The notes under the pieces were generated by a model. That model saw only the letters and a program-made list of their open reading frames with translations. It did not search any database and was not told where the DNA came from. From Pseudomonadota bacterium (GTDB lineage Bacteria > Pseudomonadota > Alphaproteobacteria > Dongiales > Dongiaceae), in contig JACPDN010000010.1 of NCBI GenBank assembly GCA_016183985.1, positions 1 through 64,000 of the forward strand: a stretch of 64,000 nt of DNA. The letters are read 5' to 3'. Position numbers and translations under genes: made by a program. Every line of letters starts with the position of its first letter. Position 1 is the stretch's first letter. Positions 41,362-50,371 of this stretch are shown piece by piece.

Positions 41362-43262
41362 GCCGCGAAGCTCCGGATCGAAAGCGCGGCGCGTACCCAA
41401 TGCCCGTTGCCGATATCGACCAGGGTCGGCTGGTTGTCGGCGTCGATCGTGAAAGGCGTCGGCCAAGCCGACGGGACCGAGGTCTTGCCTTCCATGACCC
41501 GGTTGAAATCGAGCGGGTTGTCGAGCGACGGGTTGGGCACGGCAGCGAGCAATGCCTTGGTATAGGGATGCACCGGGTTGCGGAACAGCTCGGCGGTCGG
41601 CGCCACTTCCACAACGCGGCCAGCACACATCACCATGATGCGGTCGGCGACATAGTCGACCACCGCGAGATTGTGCGAGATGAAAATATAGGTGAGGCCC
41701 AACTTGGCCTTCAGATCCTTGAGCAGGTTCAGAATCTGCGCCTGGATCGAAACGTCGAGCGCCGAAACGGGTTCGTCGCAGATGATGAGATCCGGCCGCA
41801 AAGCCAATGCCCGGGCGATGCCGATGCGTTGACGCTGGCCACCCGAGAAGCTGTGCGGATAGCGCCTGAGATGGCGGATATCGAGGCCCACCAGAGCCAT
41901 CAATTCCTTCACCATTTCCTTGCGCGTTTCCGGCGTCCCGACATTGTGGATTACCAGCGGCTCGCTGATGATATCGAACACCGTCATGCGGGGATTGAGC
42001 GAGCCGATCGGATCCTGGAACACGAATTGCACGCGCTTGCGGTACTCGGCAAGGTCGGCGGCATTCATGTGCCGCACGTCAAGTGCGCGGCCGCGATCGT
42101 TGAAACGGATCTCACCTCCATCGGGCGAGAGCGCTTTCATGATGATTTTGGAAAGCGTGGTCTTGCCGCAGCCAGATTCACCGACGAGCCCCAGGCATTC
42201 GCCGCGCTGGACGTCGAAGCTGACATCGGAAACGGCCATCACCGATTTCTGCGCCGGCCCTGAGAAGAAGCCCGTCTTGCGCGTGGTGAAGCCCTTCGAG
42301 ACGTTGCTGACACTGAGCAGCGGCCCAGCTTCGTCAGCGTTCTGCGGCCAGGGCTTCTTTTCGGCAAAGAGCGGACCGGCCTCGCTCTTGATCTCGCGGA
42401 TCGGCACCAGGCGCTCATTCCCTTCCATGCCGAAGCGCGGCACGGCATGAAGCAGCGCTTTGAGATAAGGATGTTCCGGGGCATCGAAGATGTCTTCGAC
42501 CGTCCCTGATTCCATCACCTCGCCCTGATACATCACGACCACTTCGTCAGCGATGTTGGCGACGACACCAAGGTCATGGGTGATCATCAGCATGGCCATG
42601 CCGAGCTCGGATTGGAGATCGGCCATCAATTTGAGGATCTGTGCCTGGATGGTGACGTCGAGTGCGGTTGTCGGTTCGTCGGCGATGAGCAAGGCCGGCT
42701 TGCAGACCAGGGCCATGGCGATCATCGCGCGCTGGCGCAGGCCGCCCGACAATTCGAAGGGATAGGTCTTCAAGGCGCGTTCAGGATCGGGGAAGCCGAC
42801 CGCCCGCAACATCGCGGCGACGCGCTCGCGGCCTTCGGCATCTGACATCTTGGAATGAAGGTGCAGCGCCTCGCAGATCTGATGCCCGATGGTGTGGACG
42901 GGCGAGAGCGAGGTCATCGGCTCCTGGAAGATGATCGAGATGGCGCCACCGCGGATGGCGCGCATCTCCGGCCCATCGCGGTCAAGCTTGGCGATATCGA
43001 CAATGCCGCCCTTGGCACCCCAATCGCCGCCACTGCCCGCCCGCCGGTCGAACAGCATCTCGCCCGAGCGGATGGTGGCCGATTTCGGTAACAGGCCCAT
43101 GACAGCTTGTGCGCAAACGGATTTCCCTGAACCGGATTCGCCGACCAGGGCCACGGTCTTTCCGGCAGGCACGCGGAAACTGGCGCCTCGCACGGCATGG
43201 ACGGCACCGCCCTCAAGGTTGAAATCGACGACCAGGTTATGGACGCTGAGCAAATCGGTCAT
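41358..43262 (-). CDS. Fused peptide-type ABC ATPase (DppD-DppF-like)
   Basis: The 634-residue protein contains two complete ATPase domains, in order DppD-like then DppF-like. The first has Walker A GESGSGKS, an intact signature region (LSGGLRQR) and Walker [13 protein letters not shown]. The second has [17 protein letters not shown] and [12 protein letters not shown]. Each ends with an oligopeptide-transporter C-terminal extension ([24 protein letters not shown]). Such fusions serve one dedicated importer. It overlaps the bPH-like gene upstream by 4 nt and the binding protein downstream by 4 nt. Confidence 0.94.
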   Translation of the reverse strand: MTDLLSVHNLVVDFNLEGGAVHAVRGASFRVPAGKTVALVGESGSGKSVCAQAVMGLLPKSATIRSGEMLFDRRAGSGGDWGAKGGIVDIAKLDRDGPEMRAIRGGAISIIFQEPMTSLSPVHTIGHQICEALHLHSKMSDAEGRERVAAMLRAVGFPDPERALKTYPFELSGGLRQRAMIAMALVCKPALLIADEPTTALDVTIQAQILKLMADLQSELGMAMLMITHDLGVVANIADEVVVMYQGEVMESGTVEDIFDAPEHPYLKALLHAVPRFGMEGNERLVPIREIKSEAGPLFAEKKPWPQNADEAGPLLSVSNVSKGFTTRKTGFFSGPAQKSVMAVSDVSFDVQRGECLGLVGESGCGKTTLSKIIMKALSPDGGEIRFNDRGRALDVRHMNAADLAEYRKRVQFVFQDPIGSLNPRMTVFDIISEPLVIHNVGTPETRKEMVKELMALVGLDIRHLRRYPHSFSGGQRQRIGIARALALRPDLIICDEPVSALDVSIQAQILNLLKDLKAKLGLTYIFISHNLAVVDYVADRIMVMCAGRVVEVAPTAELFRNPVHPYTKALLAAVPNPSLDNPLDFNRVMEGKTSVPSAWPTPFTIDADNQPTLVDIGNGHWVRAALSIRSFAA

Positions 43263-43753
43263 GCCGGCACCTCGATCCCCAGCGACAGCAGATTATGCGC
43301 CGTATAGGCATCGACCAGAACGCCGTTCTCCTTGGCGGCATGGGCCGCCTTGGTGACCAGGCTTTGGAAATGCGGCAGATCGGAATCGACGCTGATGCTG
43401 CTCCCATTCTCCGATTTCAGCTTCAACGTCATCCAGCCCCCCTTGTTACGCCCCAGCGCGGATCGTACCGCGTAAAAGCGCAAACTCAACCCATTGAGGT
43501 CTTTCCAGGCGATGAAACGGGACATCCAAGGCCCCGAACGGATGCCTTCTTCACCGACTGTGATCCGCGTCACATGCCGATTGGCCGCATTGGTGGTGAC
43601 GACCAGGAAGAACACGGCAAGGCCGAGGAAGAACCAGAAGATGCCGGTACCAGTTTCGGTGGTGGACAAAATCTGAACGGATGCGGCCAGGCCCAGAACC
43701 CCCAGAAGGTAATCCTTGACCAATGCCGAGAGCGGATACCGGAACTCAAGCAT
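43259..43753 (-). CDS. Small membrane protein with PH-like domain
   Basis: The 164-residue protein has two hydrophobic helices (about residues 13-29 and 37-55), then a soluble beta-rich domain (RITVGEEGIRSGPWMSRFIA, GWMTLKLKSENGSS) resembling bacterial PH-type domains. A C-terminal helical segment follows. The ribosome-binding site is weak. Its stop overlaps the start of the fused peptide-transport ATPase, so it is coupled to that importer. It follows the deacetylase gene by 34 nt. Function is unknown. Confidence 0.65.
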   Translation of the reverse strand: MLEFRYPLSALVKDYLLGVLGLAASVQILSTTETGTGIFWFFLGLAVFFLVVTTNAANRHVTRITVGEEGIRSGPWMSRFIAWKDLNGLSLRFYAVRSALGRNKGGWMTLKLKSENGSSISVDSDLPHFQSLVTKAAHAAKENGVLVDAYTAHNLLSLGIEVPA

Positions 43754-43787
43754 GGAACGCCAACCCCTAACCCCTACTTTCGCCGTT

Positions 43788-44606
43788 CTAAAGCGGCGGC
43801 CACAGCTCTCGAGGATCCTGAAATACATCCAGCCCCCCTCGCTGGGCGAGCCAATCTTGCAGTTTATCGAGAAATCGCCAAGTGGCGGTATCGTGAACGA
43901 GGTGATGGGTAAGGAGGCCGGTGGGGATTTTTGGGTCGACACTGCCCCGACGCCGCGCCGCCAGATGTGCTGCGAGCCGCCCCAGGGCCGCCGCCTCGCC
44001 GACAAAACCCCGGCTACCGCGCCAGTCAATAACATCGATCTGGGTGTTAATTTCCCGGAAGCGGGGGAATTGGGTGGCGGGTGACGCCTTGCCCGCATAG
44101 GGCAGCTCATCGAACCGGCTCACCCCCCGAAAGCCGAGGCGCGGCAACAAAGCCAGAGCCGGCTCGCCGATCCGGTTCCAGGGCGGGGTGAGGACCGGGA
44201 GGACGCAGGACCCCAATGTCTCGCGCAGGAAATTGCCAGCCACGGTCAGCGCCAGTTCGATCTCGCTCGACGGGCGTGTCGGCGGGAATTCACTTTTCTT
44301 GGCGCCCTCGGCGGCATGGTTAAGATGTCCCACGCCATGCTGCAGCACAGCAGCCCCCGGCCAGTCTGCCAGATAAGCGCCAAGCCGCGGCTGCAGCGGC
44401 CGGTCCAAGGCCATCGGGATAACGGCAAGAGCCACCGGCACACGGGCGCTGCGGCGCAATTCCTCAAGCGATGCGGTCACGTCGACCGCGTCATCGTCGC
44501 GCCACCACAGGGTCGGACGCTGCGGCAGCCCTTGCCACAGATCCCATTCGCGGGCGAGGCCGTCCCAATCAGCCACCGATCTTTCAGGCCCCGGTCTTTC
44601 AGGCAT
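43788..44606 (-). CDS. Polysaccharide-deacetylase-like protein
   Basis: The 272-residue protein fits the NodB/polysaccharide deacetylase fold. An Asp cluster RDDDAVD lies near residue 40, HGVGHLNHA matches the metal-binding HxxxH, and TPPWNRIGEP is the catalytic-pocket loop. HHLVHD near the C-terminus could supply the late His. There is no signal peptide, so it would act in the cytoplasm unless secreted otherwise. ATG 44606 overlaps the upstream glycosyltransferase by 8 nt. In context it may trim an N-acetyl group from a glycan intermediate. Confidence 0.8.
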   Translation of the reverse strand: MPERPGPERSVADWDGLAREWDLWQGLPQRPTLWWRDDDAVDVTASLEELRRSARVPVALAVIPMALDRPLQPRLGAYLADWPGAAVLQHGVGHLNHAAEGAKKSEFPPTRPSSEIELALTVAGNFLRETLGSCVLPVLTPPWNRIGEPALALLPRLGFRGVSRFDELPYAGKASPATQFPRFREINTQIDVIDWRGSRGFVGEAAALGRLAAHLAARRRGSVDPKIPTGLLTHHLVHDTATWRFLDKLQDWLAQRGGLDVFQDPRELWPPL

Positions 44607-45765
44607 GGGCGGCAGGTTTCTTGGCCAGGGCGGCGAGAATGATGTCGGCCGAATGCTGTGCGCCGTTGAAATCGAGATCGACCGGCAGCGCGCCCGTTCG
44701 CGCCCGGCGCGTGAGGGTCGCGGCGAGAAGGGCCGGGTCGAGATCCTCACCATCCAGCATGTCGAGGGCGCCGCGCTCGGCCAGCAAGGCCGCGCGCAGG
44801 GCCTGCTCGCTCTCCTGGCCCTCGGCAAAGGGGATGATCACCGATGGCGTGCGCAGGGCCAGCAATTCCATTACCGTATTGTAGCCGCCTTGGCTCAATG
44901 AAACATGGCAGGCTGCCAGCAAGTCGGTGAAATCGGGCCGGAAGCGATCGACGACAATGCCAGGGTCGATCCGTGCCGCCTCTTCGAGGATGGCAAAATC
45001 GGCTGCCGGCAGATTGCGCCCGGCAACGAAGCGCCAGCGCCGCTCCTTCAAGGTGGAAAGACGGCGCGCGGCCAGGGCCGCCTTGAAAAGCGGGCCGCCC
45101 ACCGCGCCACCACCCGCCGAAACCAGCACGTCGCCATTGCTGCGATCGGCAACCGGCGCCACGGCCAGCTTCTCGACGACATAGCCGGTGTAATTGAGCT
45201 TATCGGCGATCGATGGCGCCCGCGGGAAGGTACGCTCGAACGGCACCAGCCGCGGATCGCCATGCACAAGGACCAAGTCGAAATAGCGCCGTACCAGATC
45301 CGCCGCCTCCAGCACCCGGTCGTCGCGGCCCTTATCGACCAGAATGTCGCGGACCGAGCTTGCCACCAGCAGGCCGGCATTCTGCGCCCAGTAAAGCAGC
45401 GGCAGCAGCTCGAAACGGAACTGGCGGCGGCCGAAGGGATACATTTCGATGACCAGCGCCTGCGGCTTGAAGGCGGCCGTTTCCTTCAGCAGCAATTCGC
45501 GCCGCCGGTCCTTCCATTCACTGTCGATGACCCGGCCGCTCTCATCGAGCAAGGCGGAGAAGACCGAATCCGCCGCGAGGCATGGCGGCAGTTGCAGAAC
45601 CTGGGCCTTGCCGAAGGCGACGTCGGCCACCTTGACGCCGCCCGAGAGCACCAGCACCTCGGCACCCGCATCGGCCAGCGCCCGCGCTAGCGCCGCTGCC
45701 CGGCGCAGATGACCGATGCCGAGCAGATGCTGGACATAAAGAGCGATACGCGGTGCTTCAGCCAT
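44599..45765 (-). CDS. GT28/MurG-like glycosyltransferase 1
   Basis: The 388-residue GT-B protein opens with YVQHLLGIGHLRRAAALAR, a glycine/His-rich first loop as in MurG-like enzymes. The nucleotide-binding domain has VSAGGGAVGG and SLSQGGYNTVMELLALRTPS. It is homologous to the product at 48917-50134, which starts with the same GLGHLRR-type loop. Start 45765 overlaps the phosphatase gene by 8 nt. Donor and acceptor are unknown; the cluster suggests a glycan or glycolipid. Confidence 0.87.
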   Translation of the reverse strand: MAEAPRIALYVQHLLGIGHLRRAAALARALADAGAEVLVLSGGVKVADVAFGKAQVLQLPPCLAADSVFSALLDESGRVIDSEWKDRRRELLLKETAAFKPQALVIEMYPFGRRQFRFELLPLLYWAQNAGLLVASSVRDILVDKGRDDRVLEAADLVRRYFDLVLVHGDPRLVPFERTFPRAPSIADKLNYTGYVVEKLAVAPVADRSNGDVLVSAGGGAVGGPLFKAALAARRLSTLKERRWRFVAGRNLPAADFAILEEAARIDPGIVVDRFRPDFTDLLAACHVSLSQGGYNTVMELLALRTPSVIIPFAEGQESEQALRAALLAERGALDMLDGEDLDPALLAATLTRRARTGALPVDLDFNGAQHSADIILAALAKKPAAHA

Positions 45766-46357
45766 GTTGCCCCAGGTCGATATTGAGCTCAGCCACATCC
45801 GGCCGGCCGTCGCTTCCCAGATGAAAGAGATGCGCGCGACCGTCCCTCAGCTTGGTGGGTGGCTTTTCCGTCATCTGCCATCCCGTGGCGAGCGCGTAAA
45901 GAGCCCTTTGCACCGCTTTGTGGCTGATCAGCACGACGTCCCGCCCATCTGCGGCGAGGCGCGAAAGCAAGGGCAGCAGCCGCTCCTGCACCTCGCGCGG
46001 GCTTTCGCCATGGGGGGCGCGGAAATCGAGCCCCATCGCCTCGCGGCTCTCGGCATCGGACCCCGGCGCATCACGCAGGGCGGCAAGGCTCTGCCCCTCC
46101 CAATCGCCGAAGCTCATCTCGCGCAAGGCCGGCTCGATTTCGGCTGACACATTGGGGAAAAGAATGGCCGCCGTTTCGCGCGCCCGGATCAAGGGGCTGG
46201 TCAGCACGCGCCATCCCTGCCACGCCGCCGGCACGGTCCAGCTGGCGGCAATGATGCGCCCCTCCGCGCCCAGGCCGATATCGGTGCGGCCCTGCAGGCG
46301 TTTCTCGGCATTCCACTGCGTCGGCGCATGGCGGATGACGGCGCAATGGATGCTCAC
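45758..46357 (-). CDS. Histidine phosphatase (phosphoglycerate-mutase-like)
   Basis: The 199-residue protein has the phospho-histidine motif IRHAPTQWN at residues 8-16, then LTSPLIRARETA, the catalytic Glu region LREMSFGDWEGQSL and the second His in VLISHKAVQRAL. This is the cobalamin-type/alpha-ribazole-phosphatase-like subgroup in style. Its place between glycosyltransferase genes (4- and 8-nt overlaps) suggests it dephosphorylates a sugar phosphate or pathway intermediate. That assignment is inference. Confidence 0.9.
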   Translation of the reverse strand: MSIHCAVIRHAPTQWNAEKRLQGRTDIGLGAEGRIIAASWTVPAAWQGWRVLTSPLIRARETAAILFPNVSAEIEPALREMSFGDWEGQSLAALRDAPGSDAESREAMGLDFRAPHGESPREVQERLLPLLSRLAADGRDVVLISHKAVQRALYALATGWQMTEKPPTKLRDGRAHLFHLGSDGRPDVAELNIDLGQHG

Positions 46358-47505
46358 GCAATCACCTTTTCGCCCGTCATCTTTTCAATGGTCTTCTTGA
46401 GCGTCGCGGCCGCTGCCGCAATATCGTGGAATTTGCGTGCATGCGCGGCGGTGACCAATCGGACCGGCGCCAATTCCCGCTCAAGCGCGAAGTCGACGTC
46501 GGCGGCGAAGGCGGCGGTATCGCCAGGCGCCGACAGCCAGCCGGTCTCGCCATCCGCGATCATCGCCGGTACGCCGCCCGATGCCCCGGCAATGACCGGG
46601 GTACCGCAGGCCTGCGCCTCCAGAAGCGCCATGCCGAAGGCCTCGTTGATCGCCGGCCAGACGAAGAGATCGGCGCTGGCATATATTTCTGGTAGTTCCG
46701 ACGCAGGTTTCTGCCCCAGCCAGGCGACGCGCTTGGCGATCGGTGCGAACGCCGCCTCGACCTCGGGTCGCGCCGGCCCCTCACCCACGACCAGCAGCTG
46801 ATAGGCCCGCGTCACGTGGCGCAGCGCCTCGGCCAATGCCTTGTAAGAGGCAAGCTTGTCGCCCTTCCTCATCATGGCGACGGCAAGCAGCCAGGGCATG
46901 TCGGGGTCGAGCCGGTAATGCTGCGACAGCCTCAAACGCCCCAGCGCCCGGTCCGGCCCCCGCAGATGGTGGCCGAGGAACGCATCGATATCGAGAAAGG
47001 GCGGCAGGTCGACCAGCTTCTTGGCGGCAACAATGCCATGCAGGCATTCCTTATCCGCCGGGTTGAGGCAGAAAATGGCACGCGCCTGGCGGATCGCCGC
47101 CTCCGCCGCCGCGTGCGAAAAAGCAAAAGGACCGCCGGCCCGCTTGGGTGCGTGGCTCGCCTCAGCCACGATATAAGGAATGTCGAGCGCCGCAGCGACG
47201 CGGGGGCCGATCCAATCCACCGCCTTGTAATAGAGATGATAGGTGAACCAGGCTCTGGGCCGCTCCCCCTTGGGAAGTTTCCGGTACTTGGCGATGAGCT
47301 TGTCGGCGAGGCCGTGGCCCTTGGCGGCGAACTTCTTCTGCTCCGCCTCGCTGTCGCCGGAAAGGCGCGCGCGGAACCGGCTGGCCAGGACCGGCGTGAT
47401 GCCGCCGCGCTTCAAGGCCGCCAGCAATAGCCGCCCCACGGTGCGGTCACCGGACGGATCCGGATGATCGGGTGCCTTCAACGGCGCATAAAAGGCGATT
47501 TTCAT
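46354..47505 (-). CDS. Family-4 glycosyltransferase 1
   Basis: The 383-residue protein has the GT4 pattern. The N-terminal domain reads KIAFYAPLKAPDHPDPSGDR. The C-terminal domain has LLVVGEGPARPEVEAA, then the EX7E motif region PAINEAFGMALLEAQACGTP and GETGWLSAPGDTAAFA. It overlaps the phosphatase gene by 4 nt. The most similar neighbour type is the GT4 protein at 47554-48768, which shares the motifs but not overall sequence, so it is not a recent duplicate. Confidence 0.92.
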   Translation of the reverse strand: MKIAFYAPLKAPDHPDPSGDRTVGRLLLAALKRGGITPVLASRFRARLSGDSEAEQKKFAAKGHGLADKLIAKYRKLPKGERPRAWFTYHLYYKAVDWIGPRVAAALDIPYIVAEASHAPKRAGGPFAFSHAAAEAAIRQARAIFCLNPADKECLHGIVAAKKLVDLPPFLDIDAFLGHHLRGPDRALGRLRLSQHYRLDPDMPWLLAVAMMRKGDKLASYKALAEALRHVTRAYQLLVVGEGPARPEVEAAFAPIAKRVAWLGQKPASELPEIYASADLFVWPAINEAFGMALLEAQACGTPVIAGASGGVPAMIADGETGWLSAPGDTAAFAADVDFALERELAPVRLVTAAHARKFHDIAAAAATLKKTIEKMTGEKVIA

Positions 47506-47553
47506 GGCCCGGATGGTGCCCTCGCGATGCGGGCAGGGTCCAGGGAAAAGTGA

Positions 47554-48768
47554 CTAGTCGAGATCCGCTTTGAAACGTCTTTCGAGATCGTTGATCCCGG
47601 CATCCATGGCGAAATGGGCGTGGAGGCGGCCAAAGCCGGCATCGGCCAGTCTCTGCCGCTGCGTCGGATTATGGATGAGTGATTGTACCGCGGCGGCAAG
47701 GGCCGCGGCGTCTTCCGGCGGCACGAGGAGGCCGGTTTCACCGTCCTTGATGAGCTCGGGGATGCCGGAGATGTTGGTGGCGATGCAGGCGAGGCGCTGG
47801 CTTTGCGCTTCCATCAGCACGTTGGGGAGGCCGTCGCGGTCACCATCGGCGGCGATTTGCGCGGCGAGCACGAAGAGATCCGACCGGCGATAGGCCGCAA
47901 GCACCTGTTCCTGGGGCAGGGCACCCAGCCATTGGATGCGTGCGGTCAGCCCGAGTTTCTCGGCCTGAGCCTTCAGCGCGCCGTCGAGCGGACCGCCGCC
48001 GATATGGGTGAGGCGCCAATTGCTGTCCTTGGGCAGCTTCGCCAGAGCTTCGAGCAGGGTCGGATATCCCTTCTTCTCCACCAATCGGCCGACCGACAGG
48101 ATCTCGGCCGGGCCGGCCGTCGCCATGCGTGCCGGCGGCTCGGGGAAGCGGCGGAAATCGAGGCCGTGATAGACCAGTGCCACCTTCGCCTTGTCGGCGA
48201 CGAGGGTCTCGAGATGGGCATGGCCGCTGGCGGTACAGGTCACCAGCCAGTCGAGGCTCATAAGCTTTTCCCGCTTGTCCCAATCAGGCGAGGTCCAAAT
48301 GTCCTTGGCATGAGCAGAGCAAGACCAGGGCGTTCCCGCCATCAGATGGGCGTAATAGGCAACGGCTGCCGGCGTGTGCATGAAATGGGCATGGAGGCGC
48401 AGCGTGTCCGCCGGCATCTCCGCCACCAGCACGCAGGCCTGGCCGAAGCGACGCCCGCGATTGGGGGTGGGATCGCGCTGGAGATCCTTCAGCCATTGCC
48501 GGAGGGCGCGCCCGAAACCGGGCTGTTTCATCGCCCGCACAAGCCCGCGAAGAACCCGTCCCGGCTCCTGATAGAGATATTCCGGCAGGTAGGTGACCTT
48601 GGCCTTGATCTCGTCATGAACCGGATGGCGGTATTTGTCGGTGGGGAAGCGCAGGCTCCATATCTCAAGCGGAATCCCGCGTTGCTCCAACGCTTTGATC
48701 TCTTGCGCGATGAAGGTTTCGGAAAGGCGCGGATAGCCCTTCAACAGGAAAAGGATTTTGCCGGTCAT
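47554..48768 (-). CDS. Family-4 glycosyltransferase 2
   Basis: The 404-residue protein begins KILFLLKGYPRLSETFIAQE, the opening typical of GT4 enzymes of exopolysaccharide pathways (LSETFI). The nucleotide-sugar domain has LSVGRLVEKKGYPTLLEALA, then GLPNVLMEAQSQRLACIATN and GETGLLVPPEDAAALAAA. It lies 48 nt before the next GT4 gene and is preceded by a REP-like element. It probably adds a sugar to a surface glycan; the linkage is unknown. Confidence 0.92.
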   Translation of the reverse strand: MTGKILFLLKGYPRLSETFIAQEIKALEQRGIPLEIWSLRFPTDKYRHPVHDEIKAKVTYLPEYLYQEPGRVLRGLVRAMKQPGFGRALRQWLKDLQRDPTPNRGRRFGQACVLVAEMPADTLRLHAHFMHTPAAVAYYAHLMAGTPWSCSAHAKDIWTSPDWDKREKLMSLDWLVTCTASGHAHLETLVADKAKVALVYHGLDFRRFPEPPARMATAGPAEILSVGRLVEKKGYPTLLEALAKLPKDSNWRLTHIGGGPLDGALKAQAEKLGLTARIQWLGALPQEQVLAAYRRSDLFVLAAQIAADGDRDGLPNVLMEAQSQRLACIATNISGIPELIKDGETGLLVPPEDAAALAAAVQSLIHNPTQRQRLADAGFGRLHAHFAMDAGINDLERRFKADLD

Positions 48769-48793
48769 GCTGACTACAAAAACAATACAACAC

Positions 48794-48901
48794 CGTCATG
48801 CCCGCACTTGATCCGGGCATCCGCTGGTGCAATTGAAAGACTGGATCCCCTGGTCCCCGCCGACTCATGTCGGCATGCGCCGACATGGCCCGGGGATGAC
48901 G
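48794..48901. repeat. REP/BIME-like palindromic element with nested hairpin
   Basis: The family pattern CGTCATGCCCG...CGGGCATCCGC and TGGATCCCCTGG...CCCGGGGATGACG surrounds an extra perfect 8-bp palindrome CATGTCGG/CCGACATG (48866-48873 with 48880-48887). It sits between the glycosyltransferase genes at 47554 and 48917. Confidence 0.8.
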
Positions 48902-48916
48902 AACGAGAAAATGGCA

Positions 48917-50134
48917 TCAACGCTTGCGTTGCGCGAGACGGAGGGAGGCCGGGCGGCGGCCGCGTTCCAGCGCCTGTTGGGCGAGGCGATTGACGTTGTT
49001 GAGGCCGTCGAGCAGACCCGGCACGACCACTTCGGACGGCAAGGATTGCTGCGGCAATTGCCGCAAGGCCGTCGCCATCTTGCGCCAGTCGCGCACACCG
49101 TCATCTTCCAGCATGGCGGCAAGGCCCAGTTCTTCGGCCTTGGCGGCGCGGATGTACTGTTCCATGCGCGGGCGCGTACGCGGCACAATGAGGGCGCGCT
49201 TATCGAAGGAGACGATCTCGCAGAAGGTGTTGTAGCCGCCCATGGCGACGACGCCGATGGCGCGCGACATGACATGCTCCATCTGCGCATCGAAGGTGAT
49301 CGCCTCGACCTTGTCGAGCTTGCCAGCGCGGGTGAGAAACTCCGCTTGGCGATCCGAATGCATGAACGGCCCCAGCACCAGCAGGGCCGGATAGGGAAGG
49401 CGCTTGTCGTTTTCGTAGGCGCGCAAGACCCAGTCGATCACGTCCTCGCCATCGCCGCCGCCGCCGGTGGTGACCAGCAGATAGGGCGCATCGATCTTCT
49501 GCAGCGGCATCGGCGCACCCGGTCCTTGCGGCAGCGAGCGATGCAGATAGCCGGTATAGATCATCTTGCGCTGGACCGATTTCGGGAGGTCGATCCCTTC
49601 CAGCGGTTCGCAGATCTGCGGCAGGCCATAGATCCAGATCTGGTCGTAGAGGTCGCGCAAGGCGGGCAGCACGTTCTTCCGGCGCCATTCCGGCACCAGG
49701 GCTGCGGGCTCATCCATGATATCGCGAAGGCCCAAGACCAGATGGGTGCCGCGTTCCTTGAGCATTTCGAGGGTCTCGGTCACCTCGCCGCGCAGGCCCA
49801 GGGGCTCCTTGTCGACGATGAAGATATCGGGATCGAAGATTTCGGCAGTGTGCTTGATGATGGAGGAGCGCAGAGCCAGCGTCTCCTCGGTATCGATCAG
49901 AAGCGAGAGGGAGGTATAATCCCCCGAACGCAGCTTTATGACGCCCGGGATGCGGACGAAGTCGACACGAGCCCGGAAATTGAAGCTGCCGATGATGGGC
50001 GAGCCGGTCAGGATGATGACCGACATGTCCTTGTTCTGCTCGACCAGCCAATGGGCTATGGTCTGGCAGCGGCGCAAATGGCCGAGGCCGAACGTGTCGT
50101 GTGAATAAATAAGGACGCGGGCGCCCCTGGTCAT
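48917..50134 (-). CDS. GT28/MurG-like glycosyltransferase 2
   Basis: The 405-residue protein starts LIYSHDTFGLGHLRRCQTIA, the MurG-like first loop. It continues with VTTGGGGDGEDVIDW and VVAMGGYNTFCEIVSFDKRA in the nucleotide-binding domain. It is homologous to the product at 44599-45765. I chose ATG 50134, with GGAAG 5 nt upstream; ATG 50146 is the alternative. It heads the long leftward run and is divergent from the degenerate ABC gene. Confidence 0.87.
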   Translation of the reverse strand: MTRGARVLIYSHDTFGLGHLRRCQTIAHWLVEQNKDMSVIILTGSPIIGSFNFRARVDFVRIPGVIKLRSGDYTSLSLLIDTEETLALRSSIIKHTAEIFDPDIFIVDKEPLGLRGEVTETLEMLKERGTHLVLGLRDIMDEPAALVPEWRRKNVLPALRDLYDQIWIYGLPQICEPLEGIDLPKSVQRKMIYTGYLHRSLPQGPGAPMPLQKIDAPYLLVTTGGGGDGEDVIDWVLRAYENDKRLPYPALLVLGPFMHSDRQAEFLTRAGKLDKVEAITFDAQMEHVMSRAIGVVAMGGYNTFCEIVSFDKRALIVPRTRPRMEQYIRAAKAEELGLAAMLEDDGVRDWRKMATALRQLPQQSLPSEVVVPGLLDGLNNVNRLAQQALERGRRPASLRLAQRKR

Positions 50135-50280
50135 GGCGTCTTCCATTTGCACGCGGCCCGATCCCCCCGAACGCTGCGCACCCAGTTTTCGAGCGCCAAC
50201 CCGCTCGACGGCGCGAGTATGGCACAGGAGAAATGCCGGTCGAAAGTCAAAGTTTGGTGACTGCGCGCTAATGTCCGCAC

Positions 50281-50309
50281 TGGCCAAGGCATTGACATGG
50301 CGTGATAAT
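50281..50309 (+). promoter_or_regulatory. Candidate promoter of the 50372 ABC gene
   Basis: TGGCCA (50281-50286, 4 of 6 with TTGACA) and GATAAT (50304-50309, 5 of 6 with TATAAT) are separated by 17 nt, 63 nt before ATG 50372. The -35 is imperfect. Confidence 0.4.
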
Positions 50310-50371
50310 TCGGTTCCATTGCTAATGGGCCGGGATGGGTGAAGGCATATTTGCGGGGAAAAGCCGGGGTC

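Noticed and set aside
39430-41565. A 711-codon open frame on the plus strand opposite the peptide-binding protein
   Set aside because: The opposite strand has a signal peptide and clear SBP_bac_5 motifs; the antisense frame has none and reflects third-position GC bias.
47683-50104. Long plus-strand frames (436 and 425 codons) through the glycosyltransferase genes
   Set aside because: They are antisense to well-supported GT4 and MurG-like genes, lack ribosome-binding sites and show no domain.
50292-50309. TTGACA followed closely by GATAAT as one promoter
   Set aside because: The two hexamers (TTGACA at about 50292) are only about 6 nt apart, far below the 16-18 nt needed. The -10 was paired with TGGCCA at 50281 instead.
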